62,419 bases of DNA from Thermoproteota archaeon (lineage in GTDB: Archaea > Korarchaeota > JAOZGF01 > JAOZFZ01). Made by a program: the position numbers and the translations under genes. Location of the stretch: contig JAOZFT010000008.1 of NCBI GenBank assembly GCA_027492035.1, positions 1 through 62,419 on the forward strand. Direction: 5' to 3'. The notes beneath the pieces were generated by a model. That model saw only the letters and a program-made list of their open reading frames with translations, was not told the origin of the DNA and made no database searches. Of this stretch, positions 34,601 through 42,297 are shown in pieces (within the stretch, counting starts at the first letter, position 1; each line of letters begins with the position of its first letter).

Positions 34601-36706
34601 GTGCGTTCCGTAACTTTTTAGGAGGGTGAGGTTTAGGATGCCTTGTGTAGTGTTTAAAAGTGTAACTTGCCATATTGCATTAATGCCTGAAGCGTTAAGT
34701 TTATTTATGAGCTTAAGTGAAGCATGTTTTTCTACTTTCAGTTTTTGAATTTTCCTAGGTTTTGAGACAACACCACCAATAATAGATGTTATTACGCCAT
34801 TTTCTTTCTTATCTAAGTCCCCATATTTCCCATCTGTTAAATTCACTTTGATCGATGAACTATTTATTTTAAAGAACCTTACAATGCTTAAATTCCTTTT
34901 TTTAGGGTCGTAAACTTTAACTCCGGAAATGTTTAATGGGAAATTTATTAGTAAAGAGACATTACCCCCCCTCTTCATTTTTACAATTAACTTAAATAAG
35001 CCTAAAGGGAACTCCTCCTTTCCCCAAGTTAAATTTGTTAATGAGTAGTTTAAGTGTTTAAGGGAGAGGATTGTTCCCTCCAAGGCTTTAAATTGGACAA
35101 GGTGCCCTTTAATACGTGGTTTTGTGGTTTTGGGTTTAAGTTCTAGAACCTCCAGCGAAGTTACTCTTGAGACCGTACAACCTTTTCTACTTACATTTAC
35201 TAGGATTAGGTAGCTTCCAGGTTTGAGTTTGCCAAGTTTTAAAGAAAAACTGCCGTTAGTAAGAAATTTTCCTCTCTTAATTATTAAATTTTCCTCCTTT
35301 TCTTTAACAAAATAGGTTACGTCGAGTTTCAGGGGTTTATTTGTTGAAACAAACCCCTTAAGAGTAACTGATTTATTCTTCGGAACACTTAATTTCTTTG
35401 GTAAAAAGAAAGTGAAGTTACACGGCGTAGTTGGGGGACGAGACTTGACAATCAACGTAGTTTTGAGTGAAGATTTTAGAGAGAACCAGCTTGAATTAAT
35501 TAATAAAGTGTAGTTTCCAGTTGTTAAATTTATTTTAAAAACAGCTTCCCCGTTTAAGGTTTCCCCCTTTAACTTATATTCCTTATTTTTGTTGTAGATT
35601 AAAACTGAAACGTTTGCTTTATCTACTAAACCTGAAGAAACTCTTTGAACAATTACTTTTAAAGTTTCTTCACCTGTGAACATTTTTTCCGGTAAATGGA
35701 CGTAAGTTTTTAATATATCCACAGTAAATTGTACGGAGCAATTTTTTCTCTTCTTCTCACTTAAAGCTTCAGCGTAAACACGGTATTTCCCAAGAGAAAC
35801 TGAACTGTTTAAGTTATAAAGGGAGTAATACGTTAGGTTTGTTAATTTAATGGGTTTTACGTTTATTTCTCTTCCATCAGGGGTTTTAATTTTAATAAGT
35901 AGTTTGTAAACTTCTTTTGTGGAGTTAATTAATAGTTTAACTGTTTCCCCAGGTGAATACGTTAGTTTATTTGTTTTTATTGTGAGTTTAAATGGTTTGG
36001 GAGGTTGCTTTGTTTGGTTAAGTGACGCATTAATACTTGCGGAAAAACTTCCCTTTATTCCCCTTTCATCAATTACTTCCCCGGTGAGGTGGTAATAATT
36101 GTCAGTTAAATTATTTAATAACAAGAAGGTTTCTCCATTCTCTATTTCCAGACTAAAGGATTTCTTTTGAGATTTGGAAGTTAAGGTTAGGTTTATTTTT
36201 CCGTTAACTTTTTCCTGGGTTAAATAGTCTTCAGCAAAGAATTTAACAAGCCAGGCAATAACGTTTTTCCGTGAAACTTTGACCTTGGCTTTTAGGGAAG
36301 TTATTGTGAAGGAAGTTGAAGTTAACTCCTCTTCCCCTATTTTTAAAGTTGCAGCATATCTTCCTAAAACTATATTTGATGAGAAATTTGTAACTGCCTC
36401 AAAAAGTGTTTCATTTATTTCTTTCAAGCATAAAATAAACGATTTGTTCAGCGGAGAAACTATTTCAATGTAACTCTCGTTTAAGGTTTTATTTTCCATG
36501 TTTAAAAGATAAGTTAGGTTTCCTGAAACGAATACCCTTATTTCGTCGAAGGGGTTGTAGAAACGTTTTTCAGGGTAAATTTCCAAGTTAATTATGGGTT
36601 GAGAGTAACTTAAATTGTTAATTAAAGAAATGAGAAGTATGGAGACAAGGAGAGAATGAACAATTCTTTTCTGTATTTTTTTGAGTTTAGAAACGTGAAT
36701 AAACAA
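28694..36706 (-). CDS. Giant 2670-residue surface protein, apparent in-frame fusion of two exported proteins
   Basis: A signal peptide (about residues 13-35) starts a long exported part. It contains Ig/macroglobulin-like repeats (LTYSPGETVKLLINS near 245), a DUF2341-like domain (830-915), a jelly-roll-like region (925-1107) and a carboxypeptidase/choice-of-anchor-like sandwich (1130-1210). Next come an SdrD-B-like domain (IEGRVFEDSDSRGDPFEPGD, 1254-1335), a right-handed parallel beta-helix (1555-1775) and a DUF11-like domain (1925-2015). Two adjacent hydrophobic segments follow (about 2052-2068 and 2081-2101), separated by KQLRRRKGKCK; the first resembles a C-terminal anchor and the second a fresh signal peptide. 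A second ectodomain leads to a Pro/Ser/Thr-rich stalk (2440-2510), a membrane helix (2514-2540) and a 125-residue cytoplasmic tail that looks PIN-like. The TTG start has a strong AAGGAGG site. Confidence 0.85.
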   Translation of the reverse strand: MFIHVSKLKKIQKRIVHSLLVSILLISLINNLSYSQPIINLEIYPEKRFYNPFDEIRVFVSGNLTYLLNMENKTLNESYIEIVSPLNKSFILCLKEINETLFEAVTNFSSNIVLGRYAATLKIGEEELTSTSFTITSLKAKVKVSRKNVIAWLVKFFAEDYLTQEKVNGKINLTLTSKSQKKSFSLEIENGETFLLLNNLTDNYYHLTGEVIDERGIKGSFSASINASLNQTKQPPKPFKLTIKTNKLTYSPGETVKLLINSTKEVYKLLIKIKTPDGREINVKPIKLTNLTYYSLYNLNSSVSLGKYRVYAEALSEKKRKNCSVQFTVDILKTYVHLPEKMFTGEETLKVIVQRVSSGLVDKANVSVLIYNKNKEYKLKGETLNGEAVFKINLTTGNYTLLINSSWFSLKSSLKTTLIVKSRPPTTPCNFTFFLPKKLSVPKNKSVTLKGFVSTNKPLKLDVTYFVKEKEENLIIKRGKFLTNGSFSLKLGKLKPGSYLILVNVSRKGCTVSRVTSLEVLELKPKTTKPRIKGHLVQFKALEGTILSLKHLNYSLTNLTWGKEEFPLGLFKLIVKMKRGGNVSLLINFPLNISGVKVYDPKKRNLSIVRFFKINSSSIKVNLTDGKYGDLDKKENGVITSIIGGVVSKPRKIQKLKVEKHASLKLINKLNASGINAIWQVTLLNTTQGILNLTLLKSYGTHLLIGRARIKIFNGSIFVPSNCNLLIEKLIMGKREIKVHQVIDLLNKKVTVILENKTRNKWVRLKAYLPRGAQAFKVFKKVGNVVEEIKIWVQEGNEVIFYDDPNRYYYILYNVPEWWDPDGPNNGEDWHYRVPVSIPSTQQNHVITVYVNFSNLLSRLNITGTFDPNSVRVINDEGNLVPSQEYIPVSNGVGTVRFILDKNLPSATTYYIYFDILENGAKTSLDTLNTGLESGSLSYWVYGRNPPNINSQIEASPRGPYTVYDNYGSPSPIIDSGAPYTGNYSLLMGYRDNDEDLTPNGENTWAYYQFTVPSDGGNLYFSYRVESWDSAYYDYLTVTLRDTSNTVLATLISGYNPNPGWSYGYYADSGWLTYLYSLSPYAGQTLRVYFNLHTYYDPYYKTWVYIDDVVWCPVTATLQAAMAEGFGVNLTSPKGNYTYGDVVNVTAAVDAAPTRSIIAEVIDSEGNIKTTATLYDDGTHGDVTAGDGVFTNSNVYVIKPSDPCGEWEVKVYAKDLSTSTIDPSKNGLIHIPGRPTDPENYTTYFNIDETNFTVLCQIEGRVFEDSDSRGDPFEPGDEGKSGVEVRVFVDDGDGTLDGGDVNVYNATTNSTGYYIVFVKKTGVYFVTVNSRDVKPAPANNGYNSGYDQTYVWAEQTYGCNYTGSTLNCGSEFGGVDPEVSDYWNSSSVNASFNHYEHVSFINATKCYIPNVDFGFSFDVIVNTRDADDSPTEPRTVQGSFRQFIINSNAITGPDRSWFVMMVNPNVVQDIQHKWWRINLNSTVGGLPYVEDSGTVVNGTVFNSLFNWVDTNKGVIGSGGTVGIGGDVEPNTGDEEKLPFYSKPEIEINIDVSGSYGLRVDGANFLLVNVSVYGFTGVTSLIYLNGAGSQIKGCLLGVRADGSYPGQPSASREIIYVNNQNIKVTGSYIGYSSWGLVRGGGNNLEVKYCELFEANMGSSKTSEAIDLLQGNNVTVEYNLIRDCEADTSRLDGGAVELLGNLRNVYFLNNTVVNSSGYGVLVDRGCRNVRVENNVLHDNLVGLIVSNWRISSYGNSFNVTITRNAFYNNTGLGIDLCDDSSGSVKGDGVTNNDGLLNTSQPNNGMDFPNISSIYLSKNFLYVKGFVGLYPSQSVFANSTIEFYLSTFNGSNNPNPGVTNDASPYHGEGLIYLGNCTTYPSNNSFNCEINVTGKGVEVGDWVTSTATLPGNGTSEFSLNYRIQQILYNLSVKKSVKEGVNPCSYNVSLNITNFAGTPLYNAVVYDFAPSGFLVVNPQPNYNGSLSTTDGTIYYWNISFLGNTYPNNFKVINYTLTASTCPSQYFTLKAYEVGLDPKIEEEVKEMTHEERKFMQLTETIFPLSLSLFLISLKQLRRRKGKCKVLYKVLFFILPATLSFMFIPSVKGSPNNYLHLEIREYLDATFYPDGSFHISKLFGFLTVSNPTNDTLSDIWVKINNTGVTFYLDYPSPSNTPVPPPLHINNLRPGDYVRWKYQIDPKYAVVPLNVYEFLSFSPSICGEERKGQLNVEINTFQDIENVSYFKEFPSWVKIASATVTKGVLSYTTHQINWSMASSKKGSSESLTLNLILTPSFNATLPAAYLSYRNNETLLGERIKSVKAVGPADICLTKKKISNGWEVNVSVINTAEEISYNISEVSVREKNISGRLIFQENPNVLIKPGEKWYSNTYSDITPTNYTPIYYALVNYTVQPLIHGTSVSLHEVIKNTYFLSGVVKEPQITCIKTTPPVPPPPLTSPPPKTPTPTIPSPSPATPPPPYTPPPFSPTPSPSPTPSPITSPIPSPSPTLPIGLASAAVHQPAIKPVVYASFAAVFPLIAPLSLFALKRRKKFTVIDYQSLKNLHVMQLLASFLEQTSNLVISEYTLIEALKDRSLKTVLDELVSGGLVQVIPFSGVDAALLYYLRREGFNPEQLSALIAASKVKAKQVILVNSPVTKIAEAMGLKTQTYQQYLTGNK
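29180..29395 (-). repeat. Low-complexity Pro/Ser/Thr codon repeat (stalk)
   Basis: Purine-rich repeats of GGGGAAGGAGT-like units on the plus strand encode a P, S, T-rich spacer in the giant surface protein (about residues 2438-2509). It should act as an extended stalk that lifts the ectodomain off the membrane. Repeat number may vary between strains. Confidence 0.75.
30470..30488 (-). promoter_or_regulatory. Cryptic internal start and ribosome site in the giant gene
   Basis: On the minus strand an AAAAGGG site is followed after 9 nt by an in-frame GTG (30472-30470) at residue 2079 of the giant protein. Translation from it would give MLYKVLFFILPATLSFMF and so on, a regular signal peptide, and a 592-residue surface protein. 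It looks like the original start of a second gene now fused to the first. Confidence 0.55.
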
Positions 36707-36764
36707 CTAAACCTCCTTTTTTACTTATCCATTGCTTTTTAGAAAATTGTCTCTTTTTATTTAT

Positions 36765-37520
36765 TTATAGTTTTTTTAAGATTTTTCTGTAAATAAGTAG
36801 AGTTATTCCAGTTAGGAGTATTGTGCACCAAAAAAGGATATAGCCTTGTAAAGGCAAGAGTGGGAAGGGGAATTTACTGAATTCACAGTTCACTTTAATT
36901 CTTTCACCAGGTTCAAAATTGGTTATTTTTAAAGTGCCACCGTGAACTAATTGCTTGGAGCTGTAAGTGAAATGGTACCCCCTCGGTAGGTGAAGAATAA
37001 TTTCCCCATTTTTTATTTCTGAAGAAAAGGGCCCTATTTCAAAATTTAACTCGTTAAAAATTAATCCTTCAGCCACTATCCCCCTAACCATCAACGTTAC
37101 TTGGAAGGGGTATTCTCCGTTAGGTTCTATTGGGTCCCAAAGGGAATACCTTACCGCAACATTTCCTTTGCTACGTAAAACAATTGCTTCCTTTTCCTGT
37201 TTTGTTTCTGGGTTTTCAGCTGAAACCTTTTTAACTGTTAAACTGCTTCCCTTGATGAAGGGACTTAATGTGAAACCTGTTTCTTTACATGAAATATTTA
37301 TTATGCCATAACCTGGAACCACGTGCACGTTTGCAGTGTTTTTGTAGACACCGTAAAAAATGATTTGGGCTGAATTGTTTTCGAAAAAGAAAATATTGAT
37401 GCTTAATTTTTCGATTTTTAAGGGGTTAAGTTCATTTTGTGAAAAACTAGTCTGGGGAATTAGAAGCAATAAAAAAAGTAGGGTGGAGAAGGTGGCAACC
37501 CCTATTTTTCCCCTTTTCAC
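36765..37520 (-). CDS. Exported membrane-anchored protein, unknown function
   Basis: This 251-residue protein has a signal peptide (VATFSTLLFLLLLIPQTSFSQ, about residues 8-28), an all-beta exported part and a C-terminal membrane helix (about 222-245) ending in RKILKKL, so it is anchored by its tail. No catalytic motif is seen. GTG start behind GAGGTAA. It lies 17 nt after the 735-residue surface gene and 58 nt before the giant gene on the same strand, so the three are probably one operon for an envelope structure. Confidence 0.75.
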   Translation of the reverse strand: MKRGKIGVATFSTLLFLLLLIPQTSFSQNELNPLKIEKLSINIFFFENNSAQIIFYGVYKNTANVHVVPGYGIINISCKETGFTLSPFIKGSSLTVKKVSAENPETKQEKEAIVLRSKGNVAVRYSLWDPIEPNGEYPFQVTLMVRGIVAEGLIFNELNFEIGPFSSEIKNGEIILHLPRGYHFTYSSKQLVHGGTLKITNFEPGERIKVNCEFSKFPFPLLPLQGYILFWCTILLTGITLLIYRKILKKL

Positions 37521-37537
37521 TTACCTCTTCCTCTTCC

Positions 37538-39745
37538 TTATTCAGTTAAAGATTCCTTGCCACCCTTTTTATTTTTCAGTTTCAGTGGAAATAGGGCGGA
37601 GACAAAGACAGCTGCACCTAAGGTAGCAAGTAAATATTCGAAAGTCACTGTCCCTGATGACAGGCTTGTTTCAGGCTGGAAAATCGCTAAAGCATTTAAT
37701 GTATGCCTGGGATCCACCCCAACAATGAAAAGGTCAAGCGCTTTATAGACTCCTGTGCCGCTTACATTGTAGTAAATTATTACAGGATTTGTAACATTTA
37801 TTCCAAGATTTGTATAGAACCCCTTTGCTGAAACAACAACTTTACCTCCCTCGGTTGAGTTCAGGGAGTCCTGAATAAAGGTTACTGTGAAATTGGTTTC
37901 TGAAGATAAGCCGCTATTTACTGTGAAGTTTGCTCCTTCGTTGTAATTTGTGCCATTAATATTTACCGCTGAGTTGCTTACAGGGTATACAGTCCATGTT
38001 CTTTGGGTTCCGTCAGTTAAAGTCACGTTAACATTTTCTTGGTTAGATGACCCTGTTCCATTGAACCATTCAGCGAAACCATGTTGAGGAGCAGGCATTG
38101 GGTAAATATCCCAAACGTAGCCTCCACTGTAACCTGTAGGGGTTGTTTTTCTGGAGTAGTCAGGTGGACTGTTCGCGTCAGCATCGTTAGCTAACATGCT
38201 TAAGGGTTTAAAGATCATTCCACCTTCCGTAGCTGGAGGATCAGGGTTGAAATTGGTCGGAACCAAATCGTAAACTGAAACGTATGGAGATGTCCACTGC
38301 CCTAAATTATGTACTTCAATTAATATGTTGTATTTATTTGGTGTGGAGGGGTCAGATCTAACTTCCTTGACAGCCTTGATTAAATACCCTTTAACAACCC
38401 AAACTTTTTCAATTACTAAGTAGGTTGAGTTACCGTCAGGTTTTTCACTATTCCTTGTATAGTTGTAAACCCACCAGCCTTTCTGTTGATCTTTAGCTAT
38501 CCTGAATTTATCAATAACCCAAATTTTAGGTACTCCATTATAGGTAAAGTTAAGGCCTCCATCTGAGTAGTTTCCTAAAGGTTCAACAGTTGCTATTGGG
38601 TCTCCCGTAACAGAATGGCTAGAACCGCTTACTAATGTAGAGTCAGGTGTGTCCCCTTGGGTTGCCCAAGTTGTCATGTTGTAAAGTTCATACTTGAAAG
38701 TTGCGCTTGTACTGTAGAAAATATTTGTTTCATTCCATGTATTAGTTGCATAAGTGCCTTGTTCCTTTCTTGCCTCAATATCCGCTTGCCCAATTGAGAA
38801 AATGTACCCTAAAGTTGTGTTTGTGAATGTTTTTTGGGCTGTGAAGTAGACATAAACTCTGCCTATTTCTATTTTGGTAGTTTGTCCCCCTACTTCGCTT
38901 AGGTCAGGGGTTCCTTGCACCTGAAAGTTCCTTATTGTACCACTTGCACCGCTGTTTAAGGTGAACCAGTTGTCAGGCCAGTCACCGTTGCTTGTCCAGT
39001 TTAATCTTTTATTGTCTGATGTTAAACCTGTGTTTCCAACTGTAGCTGTTCCTGCACTTGTGAATTGGGGGTTATTGGCAACGGCGTTGCTCCAGCCATC
39101 GTTGCTTGTCCCGTCAGCTGGTAGGATTTTTCTCACCCTGAAATTAACAGTGTACCATAAATTGTTGGTGATGGTTAAGTTTATTGTTAAAGTTTGACTT
39201 TGCCCATCCACTATTTTGTTGGGTGAAACTTTTTCACTCACAGTTATAGGGGGGCATTGGGGTTGGTTTCCACCTGTCCAGGTGACAGTGTACCAAAGAA
39301 CAACTCGGTCTCCACTTCTTAATTCAGTTACATGGACCCATTTATCGGCTTGGTTGTTAGGGAATTTACTTTTTATCTCTGAAGGAACATTTCCAGCAAG
39401 AATTTCACTTACGTCTGCATATGTTGGTTTTTCGTAAGGTATTGTCCAGGTGTATGTGTAAGTTGAGTTTTCATTTATTGGGATCCATATGTCTGAAACT
39501 GTTTCCCCTGTGTTGCTGTTCCAAATTGTTATGTTCCCTGAGACGTTCCATGCTCTGCAGTGAGTATTTACTCCATCTGTCTCAATTGTAGCATTAAGGT
39601 ACTCTGTAACATTCACAAGTAGGGGTGCATCTGGTAATCCATAAGCTTTAAAGCTTAAAGGAGCCGTTGAGGGAGTGTAGAAGAGAAATACTAGAAACAA
39701 TGTTGAAACAAGCATCACTTTAATTTTTGTATTTGATGCTCCCAT
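37538..39745 (-). CDS. Exported surface protein with DUF11-like region and C-terminal anchor
   Basis: The 735-residue protein begins with a signal peptide (KIKVMLVSTLFLVFLFYTPS). A beta-rich domain follows with NVTEYLNATIETDGV and TVSDIWIPINENSTYTY, then a DUF11-like region around residues 475-520 (YNILIEVHNLGQWTSPYVSVYDLVP). It ends in a membrane helix (FEYLLATLGAAVFVSALFPL) with a KLKNKKGGK stop-transfer. The N-terminal domain resembles the second half of the giant gene (EYLDATFYPDG and LSDIWVKINNTG), and its VGVDPRH-to-anchor ending resembles the end of the first half. It is therefore a paralogue of both parts. An ATG at 39766 is possible, but the GAGAGGTG site fits the ATG at 39745. Confidence 0.8.
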   Translation of the reverse strand: MGASNTKIKVMLVSTLFLVFLFYTPSTAPLSFKAYGLPDAPLLVNVTEYLNATIETDGVNTHCRAWNVSGNITIWNSNTGETVSDIWIPINENSTYTYTWTIPYEKPTYADVSEILAGNVPSEIKSKFPNNQADKWVHVTELRSGDRVVLWYTVTWTGGNQPQCPPITVSEKVSPNKIVDGQSQTLTINLTITNNLWYTVNFRVRKILPADGTSNDGWSNAVANNPQFTSAGTATVGNTGLTSDNKRLNWTSNGDWPDNWFTLNSGASGTIRNFQVQGTPDLSEVGGQTTKIEIGRVYVYFTAQKTFTNTTLGYIFSIGQADIEARKEQGTYATNTWNETNIFYSTSATFKYELYNMTTWATQGDTPDSTLVSGSSHSVTGDPIATVEPLGNYSDGGLNFTYNGVPKIWVIDKFRIAKDQQKGWWVYNYTRNSEKPDGNSTYLVIEKVWVVKGYLIKAVKEVRSDPSTPNKYNILIEVHNLGQWTSPYVSVYDLVPTNFNPDPPATEGGMIFKPLSMLANDADANSPPDYSRKTTPTGYSGGYVWDIYPMPAPQHGFAEWFNGTGSSNQENVNVTLTDGTQRTWTVYPVSNSAVNINGTNYNEGANFTVNSGLSSETNFTVTFIQDSLNSTEGGKVVVSAKGFYTNLGINVTNPVIIYYNVSGTGVYKALDLFIVGVDPRHTLNALAIFQPETSLSSGTVTFEYLLATLGAAVFVSALFPLKLKNKKGGKESLTE

Positions 39746-40070
39746 AAAAAAAGCACCTCTCAACATGTTTTTGTTTAAACGTTTTTCAATTTTTCAAAGA
39801 AAAGATTTTGGAAAAAGAATTCTGGAAACTATTTAAATTTTTTCCTTTAATTAGCTCTGTCGACGGACTAAAAAAAGGACTTTAAGTACTTATTTTATGT
39901 ATTTTCTGTCTTCACATAACTTTTGTTACCTCTAAAGGGAACAGACACAGTTCTCGTTTTTTAAGCGGATTTCATAATGCAAAAAAATTTAAAAAGAATT
40001 TACATATTTTCAAAAATGTTTTATTAAATATATTCATTTTCAAATTTTTGTCTTGAAGGAGTGGAAGAAA
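39746..40070. other. Divergent intergenic region
   Basis: About 325 bases separate the surface operon from the rightward aminotransferase. AATTTAAAAAG (39986-39996) and ATTAAATATATTC (40022-40034) are possible TATA elements. No other feature seen. Confidence 0.4.
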
Positions 40071-41411
40071 ATGGATAAAAGCGTCAAACCCAAGATTGTT
40101 ACTGAACCCCCAGGGCCTAAATCTAAAAAATTAATGGAGGACAGGGAAGCCTTTGTTCCCAGGGGAGTTTATGCTGTCACCCCTATTTTCGTTAAGAAGG
40201 CTGAAGGAGCTGTTGTACAAGATGTTGATGGAAACATTTACTTAGATTTTTCGGGAGGAATAGGTGTTTTAAACGCTGGCCACTGCCCACCAAAAGTGGT
40301 TGAAGCAATAAAGAAGCAGGCAGAGAAGTTTCTACACACTTGTTTCCATGTGTTAGGTTATGAGAAATATGTTAGGTTAGCTGAAGAATTAACCAAAATT
40401 GCTCCAGGAAATTACCCAAAGAAAGCATTTTTCCTCAACAGTGGAGCTGAAGCCGTCGAAAACGCTGTTAAAATAGCCATTTATTACACAGGGAGACCTG
40501 TAGTTATAGCTTTTGAAAATGCTTTCCATGGAAGAACCAGGTTAACTATGGCTTTAACAAGTAAGGTTAGGCCTTACAAGTTCGGTTTCTTAGCTTTTTC
40601 ACCCAATATTGAAAGGTTTCCTTACCCTTACTGTTACAGGTGCCCGTTTGGTTTGAATTACCCGGAATGTGGGCTTCATTGCTTAAGTTATTTGGAAAGA
40701 GGCTTTGTGACGAGGATTGACCCTCAAGAAACAGCTGCTATATTAATTGAACCTGTTCAAGGGGAGGGAGGATTCATTGTTCCTCCCAAAGATTATCTTA
40801 AAGGGTTAAGAGAGATAAGTGAGGAAAACAATATCCTTTTCATTGACGATGAAGTTCAGAGTGGAATGGGAAGAACAGGTAAAATGTTTGCTATCGAGCA
40901 CTTCAATGTGGAACCAGACTTAATAACTGTTGCTAAGTCAATAGCTGCAGGTTTACCTTTGGCAGGAGTTATTGGGGAGAAAGAGATCATGGATGCTCCT
41001 CATGAAGGGGGGTTAGGAGGAACCTTTGGAGGAAACCCTGTTGCTTGTGCAGCAGCTTTAGAAGCCATAAAAATAATTAAAGAAAGTCTTGGAAAAGCTG
41101 ATAAATTAGAGAAAATAATAGATTCAAGATTAAGAGAAATGAAGGAGAAATATGAATTAGTTGGGGATGTACGTGGATTAGGCCCAATGGCTGCGTTAGA
41201 ACTTGTCAAAAATAGGAAGACGAAGGAACCTGCCAAAAAAGAAACAAAAGAAGTAATTAAGAAATGCTATAAGAGAGGGTTGATAATTCTTAGCTGCGGC
41301 ATTTACGGAAACGTTTTAAGGATACTTGCACCATTAATAATTTCAGAGGATCAATTAAATCAAGGTTTAGACATTATGGAAGAGAGTATAAAGGAAATGT
41401 CCAGAACTTAA
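40071..41411 (+). CDS. Class III (omega) aminotransferase, 4-aminobutyrate/ornithine type
   Basis: This PLP enzyme of about 446 residues has the full class III signature: FLNSGAEAVENAVK (PLP phosphate contact), AFENAFHGRT, EPVQGEGGF, FIDDEVQSGMGRTG and the PLP lysine K289 in LITVAKSIAAGLPL. An insertion with six Cys/Tyr-rich residues (YCYRCPFGLNYPECGLHC) between FHGRT and EPVQGEGG is typical of archaeal and clostridial GABA-type forms. It transfers an amino group from an omega-amino acid to 2-oxoglutarate or pyruvate; the exact donor is unknown. A TTG at 40053 opens the frame, but AAGGAGTGG favours the ATG at 40071. Its stop shares TTAA with the convergent gene. Confidence 0.9.
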   Translation: MDKSVKPKIVTEPPGPKSKKLMEDREAFVPRGVYAVTPIFVKKAEGAVVQDVDGNIYLDFSGGIGVLNAGHCPPKVVEAIKKQAEKFLHTCFHVLGYEKYVRLAEELTKIAPGNYPKKAFFLNSGAEAVENAVKIAIYYTGRPVVIAFENAFHGRTRLTMALTSKVRPYKFGFLAFSPNIERFPYPYCYRCPFGLNYPECGLHCLSYLERGFVTRIDPQETAAILIEPVQGEGGFIVPPKDYLKGLREISEENNILFIDDEVQSGMGRTGKMFAIEHFNVEPDLITVAKSIAAGLPLAGVIGEKEIMDAPHEGGLGGTFGGNPVACAAALEAIKIIKESLGKADKLEKIIDSRLREMKEKYELVGDVRGLGPMAALELVKNRKTKEPAKKETKEVIKKCYKRGLIILSCGIYGNVLRILAPLIISEDQLNQGLDIMEESIKEMSRT

Positions 41412-41950
41412 TTTTTCAAGAAGCCTTTGTTCAGCTCCTTTAGAATAATTTGGCATAAGGCATTACCGAACCCTTTCCTTTTAATGAATTCCACTTCAAC
41501 GTTACTTTTAGGTAAAAGTGTTTTTATCCAGGTTTTCCACAGTGATTCACAAGCTATACAGGCTTGGTCTATCCTTTCTAAACCTGCTTTCTTCACTCCC
41601 TCAAAAGCTGGGCACCTGTAAATTTTTACTTCTGCTGAACCGTTTCTGAAACAGTGTTCCTCTTTCAATCCTTCACCGAAGAAAATTTCAGAGTAAGTAA
41701 GTATGATTTTTAAAGCGTCAAGGAAGTCGTCTGCCTCTTTCTTGCCTAGAAATTTGAGAATAGTCTTCATTTCTATTTTTCCAAACGAAGCCCTAACTTT
41801 TCTGTTTAATTCAATAGCTTTATTTATTCCGTTTTCTAAGTAAATCTTCAGAAACCATTGGCCATCCCATGCAAGAAGAAGCCTCCTTAAAATTTTAAGT
41901 TTAATTTCAGGTGGAACAAAGTATTTTTCAACATCCACTTTTAGGCTCAT
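41408..41950 (-). CDS. DUF6125-like protein
   Basis: This 180-residue protein has the pattern of archaeal DUF6125 proteins. It starts with an AWDGQWFLKIYLENGINKAIELNRKV helix pair. It contains a Cys-bearing KIYRCPAFEGVKK strand, and ACIACESLWKTW near residue 130. The wider fold is related to L-2-amino-thiazoline-4-carboxylate-hydrolase-like proteins; no function is established. Cys residues at about 101, 115, 131 and 134 could bind metal. The ATG has only GAAGGG immediately upstream. Its 3' end overlaps the aminotransferase stop (41408-41411). Confidence 0.7.
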   Translation of the reverse strand: MSLKVDVEKYFVPPEIKLKILRRLLLAWDGQWFLKIYLENGINKAIELNRKVRASFGKIEMKTILKFLGKKEADDFLDALKIILTYSEIFFGEGLKEEHCFRNGSAEVKIYRCPAFEGVKKAGLERIDQACIACESLWKTWIKTLLPKSNVEVEFIKRKGFGNALCQIILKELNKGFLKN

Positions 41951-42297
41951 CCCTTCACATGCGTTATTTTAGTTCTTAAGTTTTCCAAATGTTTTAAAAT
42001 GAAAATTTAACTGATTCATTTAAAGTTTTTTGTTACTATAAATAATCGTTACTTTTAGGTTTTGAATCTTTTTGTTAAGGGGGAGGTTAAGGTATAATGG
42101 AACCCTCTTGAAAATAATAGAGGCTTCTCCAAAAGTTTAATTTTGCCTAAATTATTAACAGGTTGTAAAATTTCTTGCCGTTATTTAGCTTAGTTTGAAA
42201 CAGAAAAGTTTGTTAACGCTCAAGAAAAAGCATGAAAAAGTTGTTTTTAATAACAGAAGAGATGTCTTCTTGAGAAAGTCAATTCATGAGTGATGTT
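41951..42297. other. Intergenic region
   Basis: About 350 AT-rich bases. A TACTATAAATAATC stretch near 42034 could be a promoter for the leftward DUF6125 gene. Nothing else recognised. Confidence 0.35.
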
